From NCBI RefSeq assembly GCF_017312485.1, contig NZ_BMBA01000008.1:25784-89783 (forward strand): a stretch of 64,000 bases of DNA, written 5' to 3'. This document shows, piece by piece, positions 8,275 to 16,402 of this stretch (position 1 is the stretch's first letter; every line of letters begins with the position of its first letter). The translations under genes and the position numbers were made by a program. This DNA comes from Clostridium zeae (GTDB lineage: Bacteria > Bacillota > Clostridia > Clostridiales > Clostridiaceae). Below the pieces are notes generated by a model. The model made no database searches. It saw only the letters and a list, made by a program, of their open reading frames with translations, and was not told where the DNA came from.

Positions 8275-8377
8275 TACATCCAATGCTTAGATGAGCTTCG
8301 CAAAGAATTAATATAATTTTCTCCGTTGAATTAGCTAAAATTGTATAACTCGCTTTGCTCAGACAATACAATTGTGA
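8275..8377 (+). repeat. Dispersed MITE-like repeat, copy A
   Basis: It shares with copies B and C the ordered blocks CATCCAATGCTT, ATGAGCTTCGC, AAGAATTAATAT and TTAGCTAAAATTGTA. It then has ACTCGC..GCTCAGACA and a closing TACAATT that forms a hairpin. It sits directly after trpS. The outer TTGAAATTAAG arms seen in copy B are degraded here. Confidence 0.7.
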
Positions 8378-8382
8378 AAAAT

Positions 8383-8418
8383 AAAAAGCTCATGAGCAAA
8401 TCATGAACTTTTTATTTT
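8383..8418. terminator. Terminator between trpS and the GT2 gene
   Basis: AAAAAG-TCATGA pairs with TCATGA-CTTTTT around a GCAAA loop, followed by ATTTT. The A-run on the left side makes it usable from both convergent genes. Confidence 0.8.
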
Positions 8419-8427
8419 GAGAAAAAC

Positions 8428-9369
8428 CTATTTTTCTTCTTCAAAATTAATCTTTTCTTTAATTATATATAGTGGTCTCTTTTTACTTTCATCGTAAATT
8501 CTAGCTATATATTCTCCCATAATTCCAAGGGATAATAATTGTACTCCACTGAATAATGTTATAACCACCATTAGAGATGTCCAGCCTGGTTGTGTTCTAT
8601 AACCGAAGACTTTAACTATTATTGAATATAAGAGCATTATGAAAGATATAATTATGGTTATGCTTCCAATTAGGGATACGACTTTTAATGGTTTTGAAGA
8701 GAAAGCAACTATTCCATCTGATGCAAATTTAAGCATTTTCTTTAAAGGGTATTTTGTAGTTCCAGCAAATCTCTCATTTCTATTGTATTCTATGTATGTT
8801 TGATTAAACCCAACCCAACTTACCATGCCTCTTACAAATCTATTTCTTTCTGGCATTTCTCTTAGAGCTTCTACTACAGTTCTATCTATAAGTCTAAAAT
8901 CACCTGTGTCCTTTGGTATCTCTATATCTGACATGCTGGCTAAAAACTTATAGAAGTATTTTGCAGTAATTAACTTAAACCAGGTTTCCCCATCTCTTTT
9001 TCTTCTCTTTGCATATACAACTTCATAACCTTCATTCCACTTATTAACCATATCTACTATTAATTCTGGGGGATCTTGAAGGTCGGCGTCTATTATTACA
9101 ACAGCATCACCTGTAGCATTAAACATACCAGCAGTTACTGCAGTTTGATGACCAAAGTTTCTTGAAAAGCCTATAATCTTTACATTCTTGTCATTTGCAG
9201 CAATATCCTTAAGTATTGGCATTGTTTTATCTGTAGAACCATCATTAACAAATACAATCTCGTAGTTATAATTATTGTTTTTCATAACTTCAGTCATTCT
9301 GTTGTAGCATTCTTCAGCAACTTCCTCTTCAAAATACATAGGAATAACAACCGAAAGTTTTTTATCCAT
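8428..9369 (-). CDS. Family 2 glycosyltransferase, polyprenyl-phosphate sugar synthase type
   Basis: It probably transfers a sugar from a nucleotide donor to undecaprenyl phosphate on the cytoplasmic face of the membrane (GtrB/DPM1-like). The N-terminal GT-A domain has SVVIPMYFEEE, FVNDGSTDKT and the DADLQDPP metal site near residue 95. Two transmembrane helices follow at about 228-255 and 265-290, the usual GtrB layout. The 313-residue length is typical. The start overlaps the stop of the upstream gtrA-like gene by 8 nt, so the two are translationally coupled. Together they form a lipid-linked sugar donor module for modifying a cell-envelope polymer. The sugar is not predictable. Confidence 0.9.
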   Translation of the reverse strand: MDKKLSVVIPMYFEEEVAEECYNRMTEVMKNNNYNYEIVFVNDGSTDKTMPILKDIAANDKNVKIIGFSRNFGHQTAVTAGMFNATGDAVVIIDADLQDPPELIVDMVNKWNEGYEVVYAKRRKRDGETWFKLITAKYFYKFLASMSDIEIPKDTGDFRLIDRTVVEALREMPERNRFVRGMVSWVGFNQTYIEYNRNERFAGTTKYPLKKMLKFASDGIVAFSSKPLKVVSLIGSITIIISFIMLLYSIIVKVFGYRTQPGWTSLMVVITLFSGVQLLSLGIMGEYIARIYDESKKRPLYIIKEKINFEEEK

Positions 9370-9751
9370 TCTTTACATCCTCCGAAAACGTCCATTTTTT
9401 ATTCAAGAAGTAATTTAACACCATACATATTCCAATCACTAATATCTGAGCTATATGCTTATCTATACCAAACTTACTTACAAATAATATGAGTAGGCAG
9501 TTATTAATAGCTAATACAATAAGATTGATAATAATGAATTTTACACTTCTTTCACTGTTCTTGGCATCTACCTTAAACACCCATTTACTATTTAAAAAGT
9601 AACTATTTACTACACCTATAAGGTAACTAAGGGTATTTGCCAAAATATAATTCATTCCGAACTTACCTAATATCCAAAACGCTATAATAGTAATTAGAGT
9701 ATTCATACCCCCTACTATTCCAAATCTTATGAATCTTAATAATTCCTTCAT
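9362..9751 (-). CDS. GtrA family membrane protein
   Basis: The 129 residues form four hydrophobic helices (about 7-27, 33-50, 70-90 and 98-118). The FGIVGGMNTLI start and repeated LNYFLNKKWTF/SYFLNSKWVF motifs are typical of the GtrA family. GtrA-type proteins are thought to flip undecaprenyl-phosphate-linked sugars made by the GT2 partner, which overlaps this gene by 8 nt. The two proteins should work in one pathway. The helix-2 and helix-4 motifs resemble each other, consistent with an internal duplication. Confidence 0.9.
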   Translation of the reverse strand: MKELLRFIRFGIVGGMNTLITIIAFWILGKFGMNYILANTLSYLIGVVNSYFLNSKWVFKVDAKNSERSVKFIIINLIVLAINNCLLILFVSKFGIDKHIAQILVIGICMVLNYFLNKKWTFSEDVKNG

Positions 9752-9885
9752 TTTATCACCACAGAAAATATATTTATAAACATTAAATTCATTGTAACCT
9801 TAAATTTGTTGCTCAAATATGCGATAATTATGTAAAAATTTTGTGAAAACATCTAATATAAAAGTAATATATTTTATATACAAAA

Positions 9886-9920
9886 GAAAAATAGGAGTTT
9901 TCACTTATCTCCTATTCTCC
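9886..9920 (-). terminator. Terminator of galU
   Basis: AATAGGAG (9890-9897) pairs with CTCCTATT (9909-9916). On the minus strand TTTTC follows. It lies 30 nt past the galU stop. Confidence 0.75.
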
Positions 9921-9949
9921 AAAAAAGAAATACAAATTCATAAAATGTC

Positions 9950-10825
9950 TTATTGGTTTTCCCAAGGTTTTGAATTAAGATACTGTGTAAAGCTATCTTT
10001 TAGATCTTCTCTTCTTAAAGCATACTCAACAGTAGCTTGTAAAAATCCAAGCTTATCTCCTACATCGTATCTATTACCTTCAAAATTATAAGCATACATA
10101 GCTTCTTGCTTTATCAAAGTCTTAAGTGCATCTGTTAATTGTATTTCTCCACCTTTTCCTGGTGCAGTGTTGTCTAGTATATCAAATATTGCTGGAGTTA
10201 TTATGTATCTTCCTAAAATAGCAACATTACTTGGAGCTTCTTCAATTGATGGCTTCTCTACTAGATCTTTTACCTTGTAAACTCTATCTTCTATATGGAT
10301 ACCGTTTACTATTCCATATTTATTAACATTTTCGTGAGCTACTTCTTGAACTCCTAAGATTGTAGTATTATACTCACTGTAGCAATCCATAAGTTGCTTT
10401 AAGCATGGCTGTTTATCGTTATAAACAACATCATCACCAAGCATAACAGCAAAAGGTTCATTACCAACGAAAGCCTTAGCGCAATGAATTGCATGACCAA
10501 GTCCCTTTGGCTCCTTTTGTCTTATATAATGTATATCAACCATATCACTTATATCTCTAACTAACTCTAAAAGCTCACTTTTTCCTGACTTCTCAAGTTC
10601 CATCTCAAGTTCAACAGATTTATCAAAATGATCTTCTATACACTTTTTATTTCTTCCAGTTATTATAAGTATTTCTTCTATCCCTGAATCTATAGCTTCT
10701 TCGATTATATACTGAATTGTTGGTTTATCAACTATAGGAAGCATCTCCTTAGGTTGTGCTTTTGTAGCTGGTAAAAATCTAGTTCCAAGTCCTGCAGCAG
10801 GAATTATTGCTTTTTTAACTCTCAT
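9950..10825 (-). CDS. galU: UTP-glucose-1-phosphate uridylyltransferase
   Basis: It makes UDP-glucose from UTP and glucose 1-phosphate in the cytoplasm, supplying envelope polysaccharide and glycolipid synthesis. The N-terminal nucleotide-binding signature is AAGLGTRFLPATKAQPKEML. Other conserved parts are the VMLGDDVVYN segment near residue 130, VEKPSIEEAPSN, and GKGGEIQLTDAL. The 291-residue length is standard for GalU. ATG 10825 follows GGAGGACATTT. The gene stands alone between terminators, close to the GtrA/GT2 pair and upstream of the large polysaccharide cluster, which will draw on the same sugar-nucleotide pool. Confidence 0.95.
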   Translation of the reverse strand: MRVKKAIIPAAGLGTRFLPATKAQPKEMLPIVDKPTIQYIIEEAIDSGIEEILIITGRNKKCIEDHFDKSVELEMELEKSGKSELLELVRDISDMVDIHYIRQKEPKGLGHAIHCAKAFVGNEPFAVMLGDDVVYNDKQPCLKQLMDCYSEYNTTILGVQEVAHENVNKYGIVNGIHIEDRVYKVKDLVEKPSIEEAPSNVAILGRYIITPAIFDILDNTAPGKGGEIQLTDALKTLIKQEAMYAYNFEGNRYDVGDKLGFLQATVEYALRREDLKDSFTQYLNSKPWENQ

Positions 10826-11251
10826 AATAAATGTCCTCCAATCAATAAGTTTAACATTTACATTTTAACATACTGGTAAAATTATAACAAATTTATTTGT
10901 ATAAAATTAGTTACTAAGTAAACTATATAAATACCTTACTCACTGTCCATTTATAAATATATCCAAATAAATATTATTTAAACACCATAACCATATTTTA
11001 GAGAGAAATAACTAAAGATAAGTTCAAATAATTATATTTATATATTATCTAATTGACTGTTTATTATCTTACTATGTTTAAGTGTTGTGTTGAGATTTGC
11101 AACTAAAACGAGTATTTTTTATCTATATACTAACATATTTATACTTACTATAAAAATCACACAATTTTACATTGGCACTATTGTATATTATATACCTAAT
11201 GCTCTAAAATATAGATATATTATTATTGACTTGAAGGAGGCAAAAATTAAA
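10826..11251. other. 426-bp divergent intergenic region
   Basis: The region lies between galU (minus) and the alcohol dehydrogenase (plus). It is very A+T-rich and no operator such as a Rex palindrome was recognised. The dehydrogenase frame stays open upstream to 11087, but that segment lacks a ribosome binding site and family similarity, so it is treated as non-coding. Confidence 0.5.
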
Positions 11252-12415
11252 ATGTTAAACTTTACTTATTATAACCCAACTCAATTAGTCTTCGGTAAAG
11301 ATACTATTAAGACTATAGGAAATCATGTAAGTAGCTTTGGAGTTAAAAAAGTCTTATTCTTATATGGAAAAGGCTCTATATTTAAAAATGGTGTTTACGA
11401 TACAGCAATTGCATCACTTAAAGAACACAATATCGATTTTGTTGAACTATCAGGGGTTAAACCTAATCCTGTACTATCAAAGGTACACGAGGCTATTAAG
11501 ATAGTTAAGGATAACAATCTAGAGGGTATAGTTGCAGTTGGTGGAGGAAGCGTTGTAGACTCTGCAAAAGCAATTGCAGCTGGTGCTTTTTATGATGGAG
11601 ATGTTTGGGACTTCTTTGAAGGAAAAGCTCAGATTACTAAAGCTCTACCTATATTCCCTATACTTACTATTTCAGCAACAGGATCAGAAATGAATGCTGG
11701 TGGAGTTATAACAAATGAAGCTGAAGGTAAGAAATGGGGCTTTGGTTCTCTTTTACTTTTCCCAAAGGTTTCAATCCTTGATCCATCAGTTCAAGCAACC
11801 CTTCCAACTATCCAAACAGTTAATGGAGCTGTAGATGGCTTAAGTCATGTATTTGAAGCTTACTTTGGAGGAACTTCAAATACAGATATGGAAGATGAAC
11901 TTTCAGAAGGTATCATAAGAACTATCATCAAGCATACAAGAGTTTTAATAGAAGATCCTTCAAACTATGATTCAAGAAGCGAGCTAGCATGGTCAGCGAC
12001 TCTTGCACTAAACGGAATAAATGGAGTTGGAAGAAAAGGTGACTGGTCTTCTCATGGAATTGAGCATGGAGTTAGTGTATTTAATGATATAGCTCATGGT
12101 TCAGGGCTTGCAATAGTAATGCCTGCTTGGATGAAATACGTACACAGTATGTGGCCTGAAAAATTCGAAAGATTTGCTGAAAATATATTTGGCATAACAG
12201 AAGGAACTAGAGAAGAAAAGGGCTTAAAAGCTATAGAAGCTTTAAGAGCTTTCTATAAAGAAATAGGAGCTCCAATAACGCTGAAAGAAGTTGGAGTTGA
12301 AAAGAAGGATTTAGATTTTATAGCTGATACTGTTGCGAAGCAAGGAGTATTAGGTTCTTTAAAGAGATTAGAGCGAGACGATGTATATAAAATATTAGAA
12401 ATAGCCTTTGAATAA
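11252..12415 (+). CDS. Iron-containing alcohol dehydrogenase, butanol dehydrogenase-like
   Basis: It is a cytoplasmic NAD(P)H-dependent group III alcohol dehydrogenase, likely reducing aldehydes such as butyraldehyde. The Rossmann-side motif VAVGGGSVVDSAKAIA lies near residue 95. Iron ligands fall in GAVDGLSHVFE (Asp and His), SSHGIEHGVS and NDIAHGSGLA. The whole layout resembles YugJ/BdhA-type enzymes of 385-390 residues. ATG 11252 is chosen because GAAGGAGG precedes it and homology begins there with FTYYNPTQLVFGK. The 55-codon upstream extension of the frame has no family character. The gene is monocistronic, and repeat copy B follows directly, with a hairpin and T-run that probably ends the transcript. 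The substrate is inferred from the family. Confidence 0.92.
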   Translation: MLNFTYYNPTQLVFGKDTIKTIGNHVSSFGVKKVLFLYGKGSIFKNGVYDTAIASLKEHNIDFVELSGVKPNPVLSKVHEAIKIVKDNNLEGIVAVGGGSVVDSAKAIAAGAFYDGDVWDFFEGKAQITKALPIFPILTISATGSEMNAGGVITNEAEGKKWGFGSLLLFPKVSILDPSVQATLPTIQTVNGAVDGLSHVFEAYFGGTSNTDMEDELSEGIIRTIIKHTRVLIEDPSNYDSRSELAWSATLALNGINGVGRKGDWSSHGIEHGVSVFNDIAHGSGLAIVMPAWMKYVHSMWPEKFERFAENIFGITEGTREEKGLKAIEALRAFYKEIGAPITLKEVGVEKKDLDFIADTVAKQGVLGSLKRLERDDVYKILEIAFE

Positions 12416-12438
12416 TCTACGTCTTTTTTAGTACTGAA

Positions 12439-12639
12439 TTGAAATTAAGCTGTTAGTCATCCAATGCTTTAATGAGCTTACGCAAAGAATTAATATGATT
12501 TTTGTCATATTCCATGGCTAAAACTGTAAACTCACTCCGTTCGAACAGTACAGTTTTTTAACGCCATTCCATCTGAAAAAATCATTTAATTCTAATAGCT
12601 TTCTCATATAGCATCTCCTGCCTAACCACTTAATTTCAA
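12439..12639 (+). repeat. Dispersed MITE-like repeat, copy B (complete)
   Basis: This 201-bp element has inverted ends: TTGAAATTAAGC at 12439-12450 and AACCACTTAATTTCAA at 12624-12639. Internal blocks shared with copies A and C include TCATCCAATGCTTTAATGAG, AAGAATTAATATGA and GGCTAAAACTGTAAAC. A hairpin (AAAACTGTA with TACAGTTTTTT, near 12531-12558) ends in a T-run and could terminate the upstream dehydrogenase transcript. It encodes no protein. Confidence 0.75.
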
Positions 12640-12669
12640 ATATAGTCTAAACATCAAACTAAACTAATT

Positions 12670-12720
12670 ATAGAAAGAGTTGCTCACAACAAGAGCAACT
12701 CTTTCTATATTAGACTTTTT
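12670..12720. terminator. Strong hairpin terminator
   Basis: A perfect 16-bp stem (12670-12685 with 12693-12708) encloses ACAACAA. T-rich sequence follows 6 nt later on the plus strand. It separates the dehydrogenase from the convergent 95-residue gene at 12779. Confidence 0.8.
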
Positions 12721-12778
12721 AAGTACCGTGTTAAACATAGAATTATGTTTAAACTATCTTTAAATTAAAATTATGTAA

Positions 12779-13066
12779 TTATATCCTCTTCAACTTTTCT
12801 ATTATATCATCATCTATACTATGCATTCCCTTATTTGACACTAATTCTTCATATTCCGCTGAACTTATCGGGTACAATATATCCTTTTTTACTAATAGAC
12901 CTTCTTTTTTTATAGAAGCATAAAATGAATCATCAGTTCCTATTTTGTACTTTCTTGTATTCTTATTCTTTGCAATTAATAATTTGTTATCTAAAACATC
13001 TTTTCCTATAAAGTACTTACCATTTTCCCCAATTATCGTACATCTATATAATTTTAATTCATCCAT
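12779..13066 (-). CDS. Hypothetical protein (95 aa)
   Basis: The product is not recognised. The frame starts at ATG 13066 with GGAGGG about 7 nt upstream, so it is probably a real gene. The 95-residue product is soluble, with neither a signal peptide nor membrane helices. It looks mostly beta-stranded for the first 55 residues (short alternating hydrophobic strands with NGKYFIGKD and KYKIGTDDS turns). A short helical C-terminus is rich in Asp, Glu and Lys. It is monocistronic between the strong hairpin at 12670 and a long A+T-rich region. Codon use is like its neighbours. Confidence 0.6.
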   Translation of the reverse strand: MDELKLYRCTIIGENGKYFIGKDVLDNKLLIAKNKNTRKYKIGTDDSFYASIKKEGLLVKKDILYPISSAEYEELVSNKGMHSIDDDIIEKLKRI

Positions 13067-13574
13067 AAAGTTAACCCTCCATCAAATCCAGCGTATACCA
13101 TCTTAAACACTATACTAACCATTCAAATATAATTATTTCTTTAATGCCATTAAATATTTAATATAATATTTACAATTATATTCTACATATTAATCTATAA
13201 AAATGCAACTAAAATCTATCAATAAACATTTTAACATCGAAAATTGACATTCTACCTATATTATTCACTCTTTTACAGAAAAATAAACACAGTAAGGTTA
13301 ATTATCCTTATTGTGTTTATTTTCGACAAATTGTTACTTTTTCTTTAATTATTTAACATTGCTTATTAATTCATCAAGACAAAAAATTTATCATTTTATT
13401 AATATTTAAATACGATATTTTTATAAACTATAAAAGCCAAAGTTTACATAATGTATCCTTCAGCCTTTATAACTTATATTATTATACTAATATGTATTTT
13501 ACATACACTCTGCATTACTTAAAAACTAATTATTAAAGTAAATATATATTATATATAAACAAAAATTATTTGAT
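13067..13574. other. 508-bp intergenic region
   Basis: The region is A+T-rich with no credible gene. It carries the promoter of the 95-residue gene (not resolved) and the bidirectional hairpin at 13283-13323. Confidence 0.55.
13283..13323. terminator. Bidirectional hairpin terminator
   Basis: ATAAACACAGTAAGG pairs with CCTTATTGTGTTTAT (one mismatch). It has an A-run before and TTTT after, so it works in either direction. It lies about 250 nt beyond the glucosaminidase gene. Confidence 0.65.
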
Positions 13575-15266
13575 TTAGTTATATACTGGATATTCAAAAT
13601 CAACTCTCACGCCTCTATACAAATAATACAAATCATCTATAGTTCCAGAAATACCTCTTGCCCAATGAGCATCGGTAGCATACTGATGAATACCATTGCT
13701 TGCGTTATTATCCCAAGCATAATTCCATCTCATTTTATATAATGTATTTTGAGCTAAAGGTGTTGCATGTATATAGTGCTCCGATATCCACTTAGCCCCA
13801 CCATTTATAGCAGCAGCTTTGTTTGTCCACCCTTCAGTATATGCCTTTTTTGCACCTGCCTTAACAGGATCGGAATCATATGCTCCTATTCCCCAAAAAT
13901 TATACACAACAGTTGGTGTTATAGGGTTATTATTCTTATCTACGTTCAAAGTTACTCCATTGGAAAGCTGTGAAGTACCATGTCCAGTCTCCCAAATAGC
14001 ATGAGCTACTAAGTATAGTGTATCCACATTATACTGTCTAGCTGCATCTATAAACGCTTTTGCTTGTCCTGATAAAGATCCTTGGTTTAATAGAAAAAGA
14101 TTCAACTCAAATTCATTTATTCCTGATCTAAAAGTATCTAACGTTAAAAATTGATATCTTTGTGAAGGAGTTTTAAAATCCTCTGGTGTTGCATAATATT
14201 GCACGTAAGTATCACTTGCAGCCCCTCCATTATAAACGTTAGATGCATTTCTTGTTTTTTGTTCCTGTAGGAATTGAGCTAAAGTTTTACCAGTAGGAAC
14301 TGCTTTCTCAACAACACTATTTGTATTTTGATTTTTTATAAACCTTACTCTTATTGCTTCTAATCTAAGACCTTGTCCTGTTGTACCAGCAACTTGTCCA
14401 TCTTCAACCCAAGGCATCCATCCAATATTTTGAACATGCGCTTGATACTGAACATGATATCCTGGTGGTACATTGTTCAGCCATATCTTTATAGCTTCAA
14501 CTCTGAGCGATTGTCCTATAGTACCTGACAATGCGCCATCATTAGTCACCGGTTGCCAACCTAAGTTTTCAACATGAGTTTGATAACTTAAACTCATACC
14601 AAGTGGCGCCTTAGCGAGAGATAATTTAATAGCTTCTAATCTCAAGTTTTTACCTTCAGTACCAGAAGTATTACCATCATTTACATTACCTTGCCAACCT
14701 ATATTTTGTACGTGCGATTGATAAGTAATGCTAGTATCATCATCATTAGGTCTTTCTATTTTTATCCTAATAGCTTCTATTCTTAAACTCTCGCCAGTTG
14801 TACCAGCAACTTGTCCATCTCGAGTCCACGGCATCCAACCTTTATTTTGTACATGTACCTGATATGCTACATGATATCCTGCAGGAACATTTTCTAATTG
14901 AATTTGTACTGCTTCTATTCTTTTGCTTTGTCCTGTGGTTCCTATATTATTAGGTCCATAAACCCAATCAGACCACCCAATATCTTGAATATGGGCTTTA
15001 TATTTTATTTTTGCAGAAGAAAGCTCCTTTATATTTTGAGGAACACTCAATTTTACATTAAAGCTCTCTATTCTAAGTCCTTGTCCAATAGTACCTATTA
15101 CAGAATCTTCAGTAACTAACCTCATCCATCCTAAATTCTCAGCATGCACATTGTAGCTAACTGTAAGATCTTTATCAGTATTTGTTTCCGCATACACTTT
15201 GTTACCGCTAAAAGCTACAAGAAAAAGCAATACCAATAAAGAAAAATATTTACTTACTCTTTTCAA
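13575..15266 (-). CDS. Secreted ChW-repeat endo-beta-N-acetylglucosaminidase (GH73)
   Basis: It is a predicted autolysin cleaving the glycan strand of peptidoglycan outside the cell. A signal peptide ends near residue 26 (VYA). Residues 34-310 hold six ChW repeats, each with a core like HVQNIGWMPWVEDGQ-GTTG-LRIEAI. These are clostridial cell-surface or substrate-binding modules. From about 345 a glucosaminidase domain follows, with catalytic Glu426 in HAIWETGHGTS and the later YNFWGIGAYD stretch. The start is TTG 15266 behind GGAGGTGAAGTT. It lies downstream of rfbD but is separated from it by a terminator, so it is its own unit. Its repeat arrangement parallels the amidase at 16403, implying a common anchoring target. 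Confidence 0.92.
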   Translation of the reverse strand: MKRVSKYFSLLVLLFLVAFSGNKVYAETNTDKDLTVSYNVHAENLGWMRLVTEDSVIGTIGQGLRIESFNVKLSVPQNIKELSSAKIKYKAHIQDIGWSDWVYGPNNIGTTGQSKRIEAVQIQLENVPAGYHVAYQVHVQNKGWMPWTRDGQVAGTTGESLRIEAIRIKIERPNDDDTSITYQSHVQNIGWQGNVNDGNTSGTEGKNLRLEAIKLSLAKAPLGMSLSYQTHVENLGWQPVTNDGALSGTIGQSLRVEAIKIWLNNVPPGYHVQYQAHVQNIGWMPWVEDGQVAGTTGQGLRLEAIRVRFIKNQNTNSVVEKAVPTGKTLAQFLQEQKTRNASNVYNGGAASDTYVQYYATPEDFKTPSQRYQFLTLDTFRSGINEFELNLFLLNQGSLSGQAKAFIDAARQYNVDTLYLVAHAIWETGHGTSQLSNGVTLNVDKNNNPITPTVVYNFWGIGAYDSDPVKAGAKKAYTEGWTNKAAAINGGAKWISEHYIHATPLAQNTLYKMRWNYAWDNNASNGIHQYATDAHWARGISGTIDDLYYLYRGVRVDFEYPVYN

Positions 15267-15436
15267 AACTTCACCTCCATAATTACAAATTATACTAAAA
15301 TTATAATTCTAATATTGTAATATATCAATGTTTTCACTAATTTTTCCACATAAAATTCTATAAGACTAAAAAAACAAGCCTTTTGCATTATACTTTGTGA
15401 AGCTTTACCCTTACGAGCAACTCCTATAAAGTAAAA

Positions 15437-15477
15437 AATTTCTAAATCATTATACCTTTGCAAATGATTTAGAAATT
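15437..15477 (-). terminator. Terminator of the polysaccharide operon
   Basis: AATTTCTAAATCATT (15437-15451) pairs perfectly with AATGATTTAGAAATT (15463-15477). On the minus strand it is followed by TTTTT. It lies 10 nt beyond the rfbD stop. Confidence 0.85.
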
Positions 15478-15486
15478 AATTATTTC

Positions 15487-16368
15487 CTATTTTTCAATGT
15501 TTTGAATAAATATTTGTAATGCATCTTCCCAATTTCTCATATGATCTCCAATAGTTAATCTAAGCATCATATTATCCAGAGAAGAGAATTCTGGTCTTTT
15601 CGTTGGACTTGCAAATTCCTCGGAAGTACAAGGTCTAACTTCACAATCAATTTCTGAAAGTTCCATTATCTTCTTAGCAAAATCATACCAACTACACTCA
15701 CCAGCGCCAGTACAATGATATGTTCCATACTCTTCAGTTTCTATAAGATTAAGAAGATGATGTGCTAAATCTTCAGCATTAGTAGGATTACCTCTTTGGT
15801 CATTTACTACATTAATATATTCTTTATCTTTCCCAAGTTTCATCATAGTATAAACAAAATTCTTCCCATTATAACCATATAGCCAAGCAGTTCTCACTAT
15901 AAAGTATTTACTTGAAAATTGTTTTACAAATTCTTCTCCAGCAAGCTTTGTTTTTCCGTATACACTTACAGGACCAGTTAAATCATACTCTTTTAATGCT
16001 TTTGTTCCAAATCCGCTAAATACATAATCAGTAGAGACATGTATTAGTTTTGCTCCTAATTCTTCACATACCACAGCTAGATTTCTTGGCCCAATAGCAT
16101 TTACCCTAAATGCTATATCTTCATTGCTTTCACAGGCATCTACATTTGTATAAGCAGCACAGTTGATAACAACATCTGGTTTAATATCATTAAGGTATGA
16201 TCTAGTATCTGATAAATTAGTTATATCAAGTTCTTGAATATCTATACCTATTACTTCAGAATTAGCAACCGAATTTGGTATATCTCCTAATTCTGATCTT
16301 TTTTGTTTTATAATATTTATTATTTGAGTTCCAAGTTGTCCTCTTGCTCCCGTAATTAATATCTTCAT
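15487..16368 (-). CDS. rfbD: dTDP-4-dehydrorhamnose reductase
   Basis: This enzyme carries out the last step of dTDP-L-rhamnose synthesis: NAD(P)H-dependent reduction of dTDP-4-keto-L-rhamnose. The N-terminal Rossmann motif is ITGARGQLGTQ. INCAAYTNVDACE, the STDYVF segment and the catalytic YGKTKLAGE (YxxxK) match RmlD. The 293-residue length is typical. It is the last gene of the polysaccharide cluster and is separated from rfbA, rfbC and rfbB by a flippase and a ChW amidase. ATG 16368 has GGAGATATAG upstream. A strong terminator follows. Rhamnose is therefore a likely component of the exported polymer. Confidence 0.95.
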   Translation of the reverse strand: MKILITGARGQLGTQIINIIKQKRSELGDIPNSVANSEVIGIDIQELDITNLSDTRSYLNDIKPDVVINCAAYTNVDACESNEDIAFRVNAIGPRNLAVVCEELGAKLIHVSTDYVFSGFGTKALKEYDLTGPVSVYGKTKLAGEEFVKQFSSKYFIVRTAWLYGYNGKNFVYTMMKLGKDKEYINVVNDQRGNPTNAEDLAHHLLNLIETEEYGTYHCTGAGECSWYDFAKKIMELSEIDCEVRPCTSEEFASPTKRPEFSSLDNMMLRLTIGDHMRNWEDALQIFIQNIEK

Positions 16369-16402
16369 AACCTATATCTCCTTAAAATAATTACTTCTAT
16401 TT

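Noticed and set aside
11087..11251. 55-codon N-terminal extension of the alcohol dehydrogenase frame
   Set aside because: It has no ribosome binding site and no family similarity. GAAGGAGG precedes the internal ATG at 11252.
10826..11251. Rex operator upstream of the alcohol dehydrogenase
   Set aside because: No TTGTTAA-type palindrome was found in the region.
13571..15266. ChW repeats as possible choline-binding or SH3 repeats
   Set aside because: The HVQNIGW and LRIEAI core with about 45-residue spacing is the ChW pattern; aromatic choline-binding motifs are absent.
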